A DNA stretch of 64,000 nucleotides, taken from positions 186,001 to 250,000 of the forward strand of contig BBYL01000013.1 in assembly GCA_001570385.1 (NCBI GenBank). The letters run 5' to 3'. This DNA is from Microtetraspora glauca. Its GTDB lineage: Bacteria; Actinomycetota; Actinomycetes; Streptosporangiales; Streptosporangiaceae. The notes under the pieces were generated by a model that made no database searches, was not told the DNA's origin, and worked only from the letters and a program-made list of their open reading frames with translations. Below, piece by piece: positions 20,762-28,897 of this stretch; within the stretch, counting starts at the first letter, position 1; each line of letters begins with the position of its first letter. Both the position numbers and the translations under genes were made by a program.

Positions 20762-21712
20762 TCAGCCGCGGCGGGCGGCCAGTTCGAGGAGTCCCTTGCA
20801 GAGGGCGCCGAGATCCCGGCCGGCAGCCTCGGCCGCCATCGGCAGTAGTGAGGTCTCGGTCATGCCGGGAGCGACGTTCACCTCAAGGAAGTAGGGGCGA
20901 CCGCTCTCGTCGACGATGAGGTCGGTACGGGAGACGTCCCTGAGGCCGAGTGCGGCGTGGGCGGTCACCGCCATCGCGGCGCATGCTTCGGTGTCCTCCG
21001 GCGACAGGCGAGCAGGAGCGAAGAACTCGGTGTGCCCCGCCGTATAGCGCGCGGCGTAGTCGTAGACGCCTCCGTCGGGGACGATTTCGACCGGCGGCAG
21101 GGCGACCGGCCCGTCGCCGAGGTCCACGACGGAGACGGCCACCTCCACTCCGGCGATGTACTTCTCGATCAGCACGGTGTCGCCGTAGGCGAAGCAGCCC
21201 ACCATCGCGGCGGGCAGTTCCTCGGCCGAGCGAACGATGGAGGCGCCCAGAGCGGAACCTCCGCGTGAGGGCTTCACGAAGAGCGGCAGCCCGAGCCGGT
21301 CCACAATGCGCGCCAGAACTGCCGTCGCGCCCAGGTCGTGGAAGGTCTCCTTGGGGAGGGAGACCGAGTCGGGCGTGTTCAGCCCCCAGGATCGGACGAC
21401 GGCCTTGGCCGTCGGCTTGTCATAGGCGACCCGGCAGGCGTCGGGAGTGGCACCGACGTACGGCACGCCGAGCAGTTCCAGCACGGAACGGATCGCTCCG
21501 TCTTCACCGGCTCCGCCGTGCAGCGTCACGAAGACGGCGTCCGGCGGGTCGGCGAGCACTGCGGGGACCAGCGTGGAGTCGGTGTCGCGGGTCTCGACGA
21601 CCACCCCGGCCGCGCGCAGCACCTCGCTGACCCGGCGGCCGGAGCGGATGGAGACTTCTCGCTCATAGGAAAGGCCCCCCGCCAACACCAGCACATGCGC
21701 CAAGTCACTCAT
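20762..21712 (-). CDS. D-alanine--D-alanine ligase family protein (ATP-grasp)
   Basis: A 316-residue ATP-grasp enzyme that would join two D-Ala for peptidoglycan. The motifs are HGGAGEDGAIRSVLELLGVP, PLFVKPSRGGSALGASIV (P-loop Lys and Ser-rich loop), VLIEKYIAGVEVAVSVV and YFLEVNVAPGMTETSL with the metal-binding Glu and Asn. The N-terminus VLVLAGGLSYEREVSIRSG has the family GG.S.E.EVS pattern. It is somewhat shorter than a canonical Ddl and lies beside parB, so it may be a second Ddl-like copy; the primary ddl could be elsewhere. Confident on fold, less on whether D-Ala is the only substrate. Confidence 0.85.
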   Translation of the reverse strand: MSDLAHVLVLAGGLSYEREVSIRSGRRVSEVLRAAGVVVETRDTDSTLVPAVLADPPDAVFVTLHGGAGEDGAIRSVLELLGVPYVGATPDACRVAYDKPTAKAVVRSWGLNTPDSVSLPKETFHDLGATAVLARIVDRLGLPLFVKPSRGGSALGASIVRSAEELPAAMVGCFAYGDTVLIEKYIAGVEVAVSVVDLGDGPVALPPVEIVPDGGVYDYAARYTAGHTEFFAPARLSPEDTEACAAMAVTAHAALGLRDVSRTDLIVDESGRPYFLEVNVAPGMTETSLLPMAAEAAGRDLGALCKGLLELAARRG

Positions 21713-21738
21713 AGGGAGAGGGCCTTTCTCACTTCAGG

Positions 21739-21780
21739 ATTCCGGTACGGCCAGCCCGAACAGGCTAGCCGTACCGGAAT
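21739..21780 (-). terminator. Terminator-like hairpin between aminotransferase and ddl
   Basis: A 13-base perfect stem, ATTCCGGTACGGC with GCCGTACCGGAAT, around a 16-base loop, starting two bases beyond the aminotransferase stop. No T-run, but very stable. Confidence 0.7.
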
Positions 21781-21781
21781 C

Positions 21782-23107
21782 TCAGGCGAGGTCCGGACCC
21801 GGCGTGTCGACTCCGGGGTGCTCCGGGGCCGAGCCGGTGCCGAAGGTGTCGCGGAGCTGCAGCTCCTGCTCGATCACGCCGGCCAGCCGGCGCACGCCCT
21901 CACGGATGCGGTCGGGCTCGGGATAGCAGTAGGACAGCCGCATGTGCTGCTTGCCGCCGCCGTCGGCGTAGAAGCCGGTCCCGGGAACGAACGCGACCCG
22001 CTCGGCCACCGCGCGCGGAAGGATCGCCTTGGAGTTGAGCCCCTCGGGGAGCGTCATCCAGACGAAGAACCCGCCGGCGGGGCGGGTCCATGAGCAACCG
22101 GCGGGCATCAGCACCTCGAGCGCGCCGAGAAGGGCGTTGCGCCGCTCGCGGTACAGCTCGCGGAACGATTTGATCTGTTCGCGCCACGGCTGGGTGGCGA
22201 GGTACTGCCCCACGGCGAGCTGGGTGAAGGTCGAATGGGACAGCACCGCCGACTCCATGGCGAGCACCAGCTTCTCGCGGACCGCGTGCGGGGCGAGCGC
22301 CCATCCCACCCGGAAGCCCGGAGCGAGGGTCTTGGAGAACGAGCCGAGATAGACCACGCCATCGGGATCGTCGGCCCGCAGCGCGCGCAGCGGCTCGCCG
22401 TCGAACCCGAGCAGCCCGTACGGATTGTCCTCGACGACCAGGACACCGGCCCGCTGGCAGATCTCCAGGACCTGCCTGCGGCGGACCTCGTTGAGGGTCA
22501 CACCCGCGGGGTTCTGGAAGGTCGGGATGGTGTAGAGGAACTTGACGCGCTTGCCGGCGGTGTGCAGCGCGTAGATGGTCTGCGCCAGCGACTCGGGGAT
22601 GAGTCCCTGGTCGTCCATCGCGATGTGCACGACCTTGGCCTGGTAGGCGCTGAAGGTGCCGAGCGCCCCGACGTAGGAGGGCCCCTCGGCGAGCACCACG
22701 TCGCCGGGATCGATGAAGATCCGGGTGATCAGGTCGAGAGCCTGCTGGGAGCCGACGGTGACGACGACGTCGTCCGCCCCGGCCTCGATCCCCTCCATCC
22801 GCATGACCTCGCAGATCTGCTCGCGCAGATCGGGGTCGCCCTGGCCGGAGCCGTACTGGAGTGCGACCGGGCCGCGTCGGGCGACCAGATCGGCGACCAG
22901 CTCGCCGACCACGTCGAGGGGGAGAGCCGTGACGTACGGCATGCCGCCGGCGAGCGAGACCACCTCGGGCCTCGACGCGACGGCGAAGAGAGCTCGGACC
23001 TCGGAGGCGACCATCCCGGTAGCTCGTGCGGCGTACCGATCGACATAGGCGTCAATTCGCGACCCGTGGGGCGCGGTCGTCCGACCGTGATCGAGCTCGT
23101 GCGTCAC
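21782..23107 (-). CDS. PLP-dependent aminotransferase, class I/II (MocR/LysN-like without regulator domain)
   Basis: A 441-residue fold-type I aminotransferase. Visible marks are VSLAGGMPYVTALPLD, LQYGSGQGDPDLREQI, VTVGSQQALDLITR, the Asp/Tyr PLP contacts in VVEDNPYGLLGFDG, the Schiff-base Lys in GSFSKTLAPGFRVGW and the substrate Arg region MRLSYCYPEPD. The family includes 2-aminoadipate and branched/aromatic aminotransferases, with no N-terminal GntR helix-turn-helix here. The substrate cannot be told from sequence. It is monocistronic, divergent from the GNAT gene. Confidence 0.88.
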   Translation of the reverse strand: MTHELDHGRTTAPHGSRIDAYVDRYAARATGMVASEVRALFAVASRPEVVSLAGGMPYVTALPLDVVGELVADLVARRGPVALQYGSGQGDPDLREQICEVMRMEGIEAGADDVVVTVGSQQALDLITRIFIDPGDVVLAEGPSYVGALGTFSAYQAKVVHIAMDDQGLIPESLAQTIYALHTAGKRVKFLYTIPTFQNPAGVTLNEVRRRQVLEICQRAGVLVVEDNPYGLLGFDGEPLRALRADDPDGVVYLGSFSKTLAPGFRVGWALAPHAVREKLVLAMESAVLSHSTFTQLAVGQYLATQPWREQIKSFRELYRERRNALLGALEVLMPAGCSWTRPAGGFFVWMTLPEGLNSKAILPRAVAERVAFVPGTGFYADGGGKQHMRLSYCYPEPDRIREGVRRLAGVIEQELQLRDTFGTGSAPEHPGVDTPGPDLA

Positions 23108-23377
23108 GGTCCACCTCCGTTCACATAGCCGAGAAACCAGACTACGGCAGTGTTGCTGTTCGATCGTCGCCGGGCCGCTTCCCGGTGACGCGTAGCGATC
23201 CCGGAGCTGGTGGCCGCCTTCGACGCGCGGACGTACCGCAAGGGGTCGGCAGTACGGGGACCGGGCCGGGTCGCTGAGTTACGATGCCAGCGGGAGACGC
23301 GGTGGTCGTGTGGTTTTCCGCACATGCGACGGTGTCTTCGGGGGCTCATGTACTCCTCTCGGGGATTGGGGCAACAC

Positions 23378-23995
23378 GTGTCGCGTCGGCTGGCCAACGT
23401 CACTCTGGATAACCTCGACGATTTGCCGCGGCGATGCAGGCGCTGTGTCTTCTGGGAACTCGACCCCATGAGCGGTGAGCGTGCCGCGCAGGCCGGTGAT
23501 CCCGGGCTGGAGAAGGAAGCGTGGATCTCCGCGACGCTCCTGGAGTGGGGGAGCTGCGGGAAGATCGCGTATGTCGACGGTGTGGCCGCGGGCTTCGTGC
23601 TGTACGCGCCGCCGCTCTACGTGCCGCGCTCGGTCGCCTTCCCGACGTCGCCGGTCAGTTCGGACGCCGTGCTGCTGATGACGGCGCACATCATCCCCGA
23701 GTTCTCGGGTGGCGGGCTCGGCCGGATGCTGGTGCAGGGCGTCGCCAAGGACCTCACCCGGCGCGGAGTCCGGGCCATCGAGGCGTTCGGCGATCTGAAG
23801 TGGGAGCAGCCGGGCTGTCTGGTCCCCGCCGAATATCTGCTGTCCGTCGGGTTCAAGACGGTGCGCCCGCACCTCCGTTTCCCGAGGCTCCGGCTGGAGT
23901 TGAAGACCGCCGTCTCCTGGCGCGAGGACGTCGAGGTGGCCCTGGAGAGGCTGCTCGGGTCGATGAGTCCGGAGCGGGCGCTTCGACCGGTCTGA
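23378..23995 (+). CDS. GNAT-family N-acetyltransferase
   Basis: A 205-residue protein from GTG 23378; a longer frame exists but family relatives begin at (M)SRRLANVTLDNLDDLPRRC. It carries CRRCVFWELDP near the N-terminus and the acetyl-CoA fold: GKIAYVDGVAAGFVLYAPP, LLMTAHIIPEFSGGGLGRML (strand 4 and the pyrophosphate loop GGGLGRML), and VKWEQ-like EAFGDLKWEQPGCLVPAEYL. It sits in the conserved parB-trx interval of actinomycetes. The acceptor substrate is unknown. Confidence 0.85.
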   Translation: MSRRLANVTLDNLDDLPRRCRRCVFWELDPMSGERAAQAGDPGLEKEAWISATLLEWGSCGKIAYVDGVAAGFVLYAPPLYVPRSVAFPTSPVSSDAVLLMTAHIIPEFSGGGLGRMLVQGVAKDLTRRGVRAIEAFGDLKWEQPGCLVPAEYLLSVGFKTVRPHLRFPRLRLELKTAVSWREDVEVALERLLGSMSPERALRPV

Positions 23996-24119
23996 GGCCA
24001 TCTCAGCGCCTTCGGGCGCCACCGACCTCGTTCCGCGAGCGACGCGACGCCTTCTCAGCGCGATCGAGGCGGCGATGCCCTCCGGTCGCTCGTGGACCCG
24101 ACGGATGCCGGACCATGTG

Positions 24120-24154
24120 GAAGCCCCCTGCGCCGCGGACGGCGAGGGGGCTTC
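24120..24154. terminator. Bidirectional terminator between GNAT gene and trxA
   Basis: GAAGCCCCCT pairs with AGGGGGCTTC (imperfectly at the base of the loop) around a GC-rich loop. It lies between the convergent GNAT and trxA genes and could serve both. Confidence 0.7.
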
Positions 24155-24213
24155 GGTGTGGGTGGGTGCCGCCGGAAGGCGGTGGTACGGCTCGCGCCGC
24201 AGGGGGCAGATCG

Positions 24214-24537
24214 TCAGATGATGCCCTCGAGCTCGCGAAGCAGCATCGCCTTCGGCTTGGCGCCGATGATCTGCTTCACGACCTCTCCACCCTTGTAGAC
24301 GTTCAGCGTCGGGATCTGGAGTACGCCGTAGTCCCGAGGAGTGACGGGATTCTCGTCGATGTTGAGCTTGACGATGGCGAGCCGGTCCGCGTTCTCGGTC
24401 GCGATCTCCTCAAGGATCGGCGCGACCTGGCGGCACGGACCGCACCACTCCGCCCAGAAGTCGACGAGGACGGGCTTGTCGCTCTTGAGGACGTCGGCTT
24501 CGAAGGTGGCGTCGGTCACGCTCTTGATGGCGCCCAA
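24214..24537 (-). CDS. trxA: Thioredoxin
   Basis: A 107-residue thioredoxin with the redox motif WAEWCGPCRQVAPIL (Cys residues about 32 and 35), the buried Asp in VDFWAEW, the cis-Pro in VLQIPTLNVYKGGEVV and the C-terminal IIGAKPKAMLLREL helix. It is reduced by TrxB (next gene upstream) and reduces disulfides in enzymes such as ribonucleotide reductase. A SigR-type promoter lies just upstream, so it can be induced separately from trxB under thiol oxidation. Confidence 0.97.
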   Translation of the reverse strand: MGAIKSVTDATFEADVLKSDKPVLVDFWAEWCGPCRQVAPILEEIATENADRLAIVKLNIDENPVTPRDYGVLQIPTLNVYKGGEVVKQIIGAKPKAMLLRELEGII

Positions 24538-24570
24538 TGTATCTCTCCCCTTGCTCGGTGTGGAGGGTTC

Positions 24571-24596
24571 AACCGCGGAGCCGGGCCCCGCATTCC
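24571..24596 (-). promoter_or_regulatory. SigR-type promoter of trxA
   Basis: On the minus strand GGAAT is followed after exactly 18 bases by GTT, the consensus of the disulfide-stress sigma factor SigR/SigH (GGAAT-N18-GTT). It lies in the trxB-trxA gap, about 35 bases before the trxA start. Confidence 0.75.
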
Positions 24597-24600
24597 CAGG

Positions 24601-25533
24601 TCAGCTGTTGTGGTGGGCGAGCCAGCGCTCCGCGTCGATGGAGGCGGCGCAGCCCGTGCCGGCGGCGGTGATCGCCTGGCGGTAGGTGTGGTCCACGACG
24701 TCGCCCGCGGCGAAGACGCCATCGATGTTGGTGCGGGTGCTCGGCGCCTCGACCTGGATGTACCCGTCGGCGTCCAGGTTCACCTGGCCCTTGACCAGCT
24801 CGGTGCGCGGGTCGTGGCCGATCGCGACGAACAGGCCGCCGACGGCGAGTTCGGTCTCCTCGCCGGTCTTGCGGTTGCGGATCAGCACACCGGTGATCTT
24901 GTTCTCGCCGAGGACGTCCACGACCTCGCTGTCCCAGATGAAGCGGATCTTCTCGTTGGCGAACGCCCGATCCTGCATGATCTTGCTGGCGCGCAGCTCG
25001 TCGCGGCGGTGCACGACGGTCACCGACGATGCGAACCGGGTGAGGAAGATGGCCTCCTCCATCGCGGTGTCTCCGCCGCCGACCACGACGATGTCCTGGC
25101 CGCGGAAGAAGAAGCCGTCACAGGTGGCGCACCAGGAGACGCCGTGGCCGGACAGGCGCTTCTCGTTCTCCAGGCCCAGCTCCCGGTAGCCCGATCCAGT
25201 CGCGAGGATGACGGACTTCGCGTAGAAGGTGCCGGTGTGGGTCTTGACGACCTTGGGGGTGGCGTTCAGGTCGACTTCGATCACGTCGTCGGCGACCAGC
25301 TCGGCCCCGAACCGCTCGGCCTGCTTGCGCATGTTGTCCATGAGATCGGGTCCCATGATGCCGTCGGGGAACCCGGGGAAGTTCTCCACGTCGGTGGTGT
25401 TCATGAGGGCGCCGCCCGCGGTCACCGACCCCTCGAACACCAGGGGGTTCAGTTCCGCGCGGGCCGAGTAGACGGCCGCCGTGTAGCCGGCGGGCCCCGA
25501 CCCGATGATGATCACGTTACGGACGTCGCTCAA
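24601..25533 (-). CDS. trxB: Thioredoxin-disulfide reductase
   Basis: A 310-residue flavoenzyme from TTG 25533 (AAAGG upstream), beginning (M)[22 protein letters not shown] is bound by GSGPAG and by the C-terminal [20 protein letters not shown] by [15 protein letters not shown]; the redox pair is in [10 protein letters not shown]. It passes electrons from NADPH to TrxA, whose gene follows after 63 bases. An in-frame upstream extension of 13 residues is unlikely. Preceded by a SigR-type promoter. Confidence 0.96.
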   Translation of the reverse strand: MSDVRNVIIIGSGPAGYTAAVYSARAELNPLVFEGSVTAGGALMNTTDVENFPGFPDGIMGPDLMDNMRKQAERFGAELVADDVIEVDLNATPKVVKTHTGTFYAKSVILATGSGYRELGLENEKRLSGHGVSWCATCDGFFFRGQDIVVVGGGDTAMEEAIFLTRFASSVTVVHRRDELRASKIMQDRAFANEKIRFIWDSEVVDVLGENKITGVLIRNRKTGEETELAVGGLFVAIGHDPRTELVKGQVNLDADGYIQVEAPSTRTNIDGVFAAGDVVDHTYRQAITAAGTGCAASIDAERWLAHHNS

Positions 25534-25570
25534 CGGTCTGCCTTTCGATCCGGGTAATGCCAGTCGCGTC

Positions 25571-25596
25571 AACAGATCCTAGGCGTCCGGGATTCC
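25571..25596 (-). promoter_or_regulatory. SigR-type promoter of trxB
   Basis: GGAAT, an 18-base spacer and GTT on the minus strand, 38 bases before the trxB start. This matches the known SigR control of trxBA in Streptomyces. It is identical in layout to the site in front of trxA. Confidence 0.8.
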
Positions 25597-25647
25597 CGCC
25601 ACCCGCCACCGCCGCTCCGGTTACACCCCATCCACCCGAGAACGGGA

Positions 25648-25677
25648 ACAGCCCCCCGCGTGGAGGCGAGGGGCTGT
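25648..25677 (-). terminator. Terminator-like hairpin after the anti-sigma gene
   Basis: ACAGCCCC pairs with GGGGCTGT around a GC-rich loop, 33 bases beyond the anti-sigma stop, separating the sigM operon from trxB. Confidence 0.65.
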
Positions 25678-25710
25678 CCGGAAGTTGTCAGCACGGCGGT
25701 GCCGTACGCG

Positions 25711-26598
25711 TCAGTTCCAGGAGGCCAGGCTCTCGGGGCGCAGGCTCTTGCAGGAGGAGTCGACGACCACCACGCGGACCGCGTTGATGTTCTTGTCCTC
25801 CCAGAAGGCCATGATCGTGGCCTCGTTGCCGTTGTAGAGCGCCTTGTCGACCCCGATGGGCTTGCGGTCGAGCTGGTTGGAGAACCGCCTGACACACTTG
25901 TCGAGCGGCTCGTCGTCGGTGGTGTCCGACGCGGGGCCGACACCGAAGTAGCCGAGCAGCGGGCCGCTCAGCTCGCGGTTGGTGTAGTTGTGGCCGCTCG
26001 CGGACACGGTGTAGGTCGTCGCCTTCAGCTCGCTCGCCGTCGGGTCGCTGCTCGGATCCGCCTGGCTCGCCACGTACGGCGTCGACCCGCCGCCCTGGGC
26101 GGACAGGACGGTGGTGGCCACCCCGGTGCCTCCGATGACGACGGCGGCCGCAGCGGCGGCCACAGCCGGCATCGCCCAGAGACGCCGCCGCTTCTTGGTG
26201 GCGACGGGCACGATCGTGCCGTCGTCCGCGACGACGCCGAGAGTGGCCGCGGCGGGAACCGCGGGTGCGGTCTCCTCCTGCGGAGCCGTCTCCCAAGGGG
26301 CGTCCCGCATGATCCGGCCCCAGTCGGGGGTCTCCACGACGCGGAGCCCGCCGTCGCCGAGATCACGGGACGATTCGGCGGCCAGCGCGCGATCGATGCG
26401 CATGGCGACGCCCAACGGCATCGCCGGCACCGGGACCGCTGCCAGTACCTCTCGAACCGCCGCCAGGTCGGCAAGGCTCTCCCCGCAGGGATCGCAGATC
26501 GCGAGATGCTCGCGGACCCGCCGGGCCGTGGCGTCGTCGAGGAGACCTTCGGCCAGCTCGGCCAGGATCTCCAGGTCGTAGTGCGTATCACCCGTCAC
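25711..26598 (-). CDS. Zinc-containing anti-sigma factor for SigM
   Basis: A 295-residue membrane protein from GTG 26598, overlapping the sigM stop by 11 bases. The cytoplasmic N-domain has HLAICDPCGESL, the HxxxCxxC signature of ZAS-type anti-sigma factors. A single membrane segment lies in LWAMPAVAAAAAAVVIGG, preceded by the basic stop KKRRR. The outer domain (~130 residues) contains two Cys (LDKCVRRF, DSSCKSL) that might pair. It is coupled to sigM and corresponds in position to Rv3912. It likely holds SigM inactive at the membrane until an envelope or redox signal. Confidence 0.85.
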   Translation of the reverse strand: MTGDTHYDLEILAELAEGLLDDATARRVREHLAICDPCGESLADLAAVREVLAAVPVPAMPLGVAMRIDRALAAESSRDLGDGGLRVVETPDWGRIMRDAPWETAPQEETAPAVPAAATLGVVADDGTIVPVATKKRRRLWAMPAVAAAAAAVVIGGTGVATTVLSAQGGGSTPYVASQADPSSDPTASELKATTYTVSASGHNYTNRELSGPLLGYFGVGPASDTTDDEPLDKCVRRFSNQLDRKPIGVDKALYNGNEATIMAFWEDKNINAVRVVVVDSSCKSLRPESLASWN

Positions 26599-27232
26599 GA
26601 AGTTCTGCTCCCTTCGCGGATGAGACGCGAGTTCTGTCCGATCGGTTCCGCAAATGCGAAAGAATGGGGGCAAGTTTGGCGCGTCCGCGTGCGCATCGAC
26701 TCTTCACTGTCCCAGCGGGGACGCCGAGCACACCAGCCGCGTCCTCCACCGAATAGCCCATCATGTCGACCAGGACCAGGGCCGCCCGCTGGTCCGCGGG
26801 CAGCACCTTGAGCGCGGCGGAGACGTCCATCGAGACCTCGCGCTCGCCGGCCTGGTCGGGCATCGGCGTGTCACGCTCGGCGGCCTCGATCAGCTCGTCG
26901 TCGGCCACGGGCCGTACCGACTTGCGGCGCATCCTGTCGAGACAGGCGTTCACCACGATGCGGTGCAGCCAGGTCGTGACCGCGGCCTCGCCGCGGAAGC
27001 TCTCCGCCTTGCGATAGGCGGATACGAACGCGTCCTGTACGGCGTCGGCCGCCTCGTCAGGGTCGCCGAGGGTCCGCAGGGCGACGGCCCACATGCGGTC
27101 TCGATGGCGCTTGACGATCTCGCTGAACGCGTGGGGATCGCCGCCGATGTGGCGGCTCAGAAGGTCGGCATCGCTCACCGCCGACCGGGCGGCGTGCTCA
27201 GCCGGTGGGAAGTTCTCAGGTGGGGGATTCAC
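26588..27232 (-). CDS. sigM: ECF RNA polymerase sigma factor SigM
   Basis: A 214-residue group 4 sigma factor with regions 2 and 4 only. Region 2 has GDPHAFSEIVKRHRDRMWAV and DEAADAVQDAFVSAYRKA, with TTWLHRIVVNACLDRMRR. Region 4 has VLPADQRAALVLVDMMGYSV and the helix-turn-helix GVPAGTVKSRCARGRAKL. The start is GTG 27232, though an internal GTG at SDADLLSRH is possible. Overlap with the anti-sigma gene and the upstream pseudokinase-murJ run match the sigM locus of Streptomyces and Mycobacterium, where SigM responds to oxidative/envelope stress. Confidence 0.93.
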   Translation of the reverse strand: MNPPPENFPPAEHAARSAVSDADLLSRHIGGDPHAFSEIVKRHRDRMWAVALRTLGDPDEAADAVQDAFVSAYRKAESFRGEAAVTTWLHRIVVNACLDRMRRKSVRPVADDELIEAAERDTPMPDQAGEREVSMDVSAALKVLPADQRAALVLVDMMGYSVEDAAGVLGVPAGTVKSRCARGRAKLAPILSHLRNRSDRTRVSSAKGAELRDG

Positions 27233-27240
27233 AAGGCCTG

Positions 27241-28728
27241 CTATGCCGATCCAGGGGAATGCACTATTACGTCATAGATGGTGCCACGATACCTACCCTC
27301 ATGTGGCGGAAGCCGGGTGAACCAGATCAAAACGTACTGACCGGTCACCGGCTTGCCGGGCGTGAGGGTCACCGTGCCGGAGGCGTCCTTGCTCTCGGCC
27401 ACGGTCTTCAGCACGCTGAGATCGGCGGCGTTCCCGACCTTGAGCTGGACCGACGCGCCGGGGGTGTTGGCCAGCGAGACGACGACGTCGGAGATCTGGA
27501 CCGGGCCGTTCATGTCGAGGATGAGCCCGACGCCCTCCTTCAACCGGCCGAACTCCGCGGTGTTGTAGTTCGTCGTGTGCCACTCGGTCGACGGCTTGTT
27601 GTCGATGGCGTACGGCGCGAACTGGGGGTTCTCCTCGAGATCGTCGCCAAGGGGGTCGAACCCCGCGGCGCTGACCGGCTTGATGGCCACCGGCTTGGGG
27701 ATGGCCGTCGGCGACGGGGACGTCGTGGGCGCGGCGACCGGGTTGTTGCCCAGGCTCCTGCCCACCGTCCAGGCGCCGATCCCCACCGCGAGCATGATCA
27801 TCAGCACCAGCACGGTGACCAGGGCCCGGCTGAGCGTTCCCGACGAAGGGCGGTGCGGCGGTGTGGGGTTCGGCAGCGTGGGCGGCAGGGGCGGCCGCGA
27901 AGCCATCGTGTCCCGCCCCTCTGAGTGCAGCACCGCGGGCGGAACCGCGGACACCGGAACCGGGGAGGGCCGGGGCACCTCGGACAACGCGTCCGAGACC
28001 TCGGACGGGGTCGTCAGCGGCGTCAGCCCGCGCCTGCTCTCAGGGAGGAGCGTCCGGCAGGTGATGGTGTCCAGATAGCCCGGCACGCCCGCGGTGACCT
28101 GGCGCGGGGTGCACAGCTTGCCGTCGTCCGTGGGCGCGGGGGGAAGCCCGGTGTCCTCGTCACTCGGCCAGTGACCGGTCAGCGCGGCGTACAGCAGCCG
28201 GCCGAGGCCCTCGGCGTCGTCCTTCGCGGGATCGTCGCTGGACAGGCCGACGATCGCGGCGTCCACGGCGCAGCCGAGCAGCTTGACCGTGCCGCTGGAA
28301 GTCCACACCAGGCGGGCGGGAGTGAGCTGCAGATGGGTCAGCCCGGCCTCGTGCGCGTGCGCCAGCGCCTCGGCGGCCTCGGCCACCAGGGCGGCGCCGC
28401 GCTCGGGCTCCAGCCCTCCGGCCGAGATCAGGTCGGCGAGCGAGTCGCCGCTCACCCACTCGCTGACGACGTACGCGGTGCCGTCCTCGTCGGCGGCGTC
28501 GAACACCTGCGTCAGACGGGGGTCGGTGAGACGGCTCGCCGCGCGGGCGGCGGTCACGACCTCCTCGACCCGGTCGAACTCGGGGGAGAAGGTGTGCACC
28601 GCGACCGGGCGGGCGAGGATCTCGTCGATGGCCTTCCAGAGCGTCACGCCATTGGACTCGCTGACCCGGTCCTCAAGGCGGAACCGGTCGGCCAGACGAG
28701 ACCCCGGTTCTACCGTGGACATACTCAT
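27241..28728 (-). CDS. MurJ-associated pseudokinase membrane protein
   Basis: A 495-residue protein. Residues about 10-265 have a protein-kinase fold without catalytic residues: the ATP Lys position reads RPVAVHTFSPEF, the HRD loop is THLQLTPARLVW, and no DFG is seen (LLGCAVDAA instead). After a Pro-rich linker a single helix, LVTVLVLMIMLAVGIGAWTV, crosses the membrane. The outer C-terminal domain resembles discoidin-like folds (PYAIDNKPSTEWHTT, GTVTLTPGKPVTGQYVLIWF). In mycobacteria this domain set is fused to MurJ and binds the FhaA regulator when phosphorylated; here it is a separate gene just after murJ. It lies nine bases before sigM. Confidence 0.88.
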   Translation of the reverse strand: MSMSTVEPGSRLADRFRLEDRVSESNGVTLWKAIDEILARPVAVHTFSPEFDRVEEVVTAARAASRLTDPRLTQVFDAADEDGTAYVVSEWVSGDSLADLISAGGLEPERGAALVAEAAEALAHAHEAGLTHLQLTPARLVWTSSGTVKLLGCAVDAAIVGLSSDDPAKDDAEGLGRLLYAALTGHWPSDEDTGLPPAPTDDGKLCTPRQVTAGVPGYLDTITCRTLLPESRRGLTPLTTPSEVSDALSEVPRPSPVPVSAVPPAVLHSEGRDTMASRPPLPPTLPNPTPPHRPSSGTLSRALVTVLVLMIMLAVGIGAWTVGRSLGNNPVAAPTTSPSPTAIPKPVAIKPVSAAGFDPLGDDLEENPQFAPYAIDNKPSTEWHTTNYNTAEFGRLKEGVGLILDMNGPVQISDVVVSLANTPGASVQLKVGNAADLSVLKTVAESKDASGTVTLTPGKPVTGQYVLIWFTRLPPHEGRYRGTIYDVIVHSPGSA

Positions 28729-28897
28729 CAGGCCGCCTTACCCCGCAGCCGACCGGCACGCATCAGACGATGCCGGGTGGATCCGCCCACGCCTTCTCGC
28801 TTCCGCTCGCCGGTCTAACTCCTGGCGCACCATGCTAGTGCCGTGCCGGTCCTGCCCGCCTTCCTGTTGGGAGACGCCTCGAACGGGCAGGCGGACA

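Noticed and set aside
23996..24213. Missing cwlM-type amidase between trxA and the GNAT gene
   Set aside because: Mycobacteria have it there, but other actinomycetes with this gene order do not, so absence is not evidence of a loss here.
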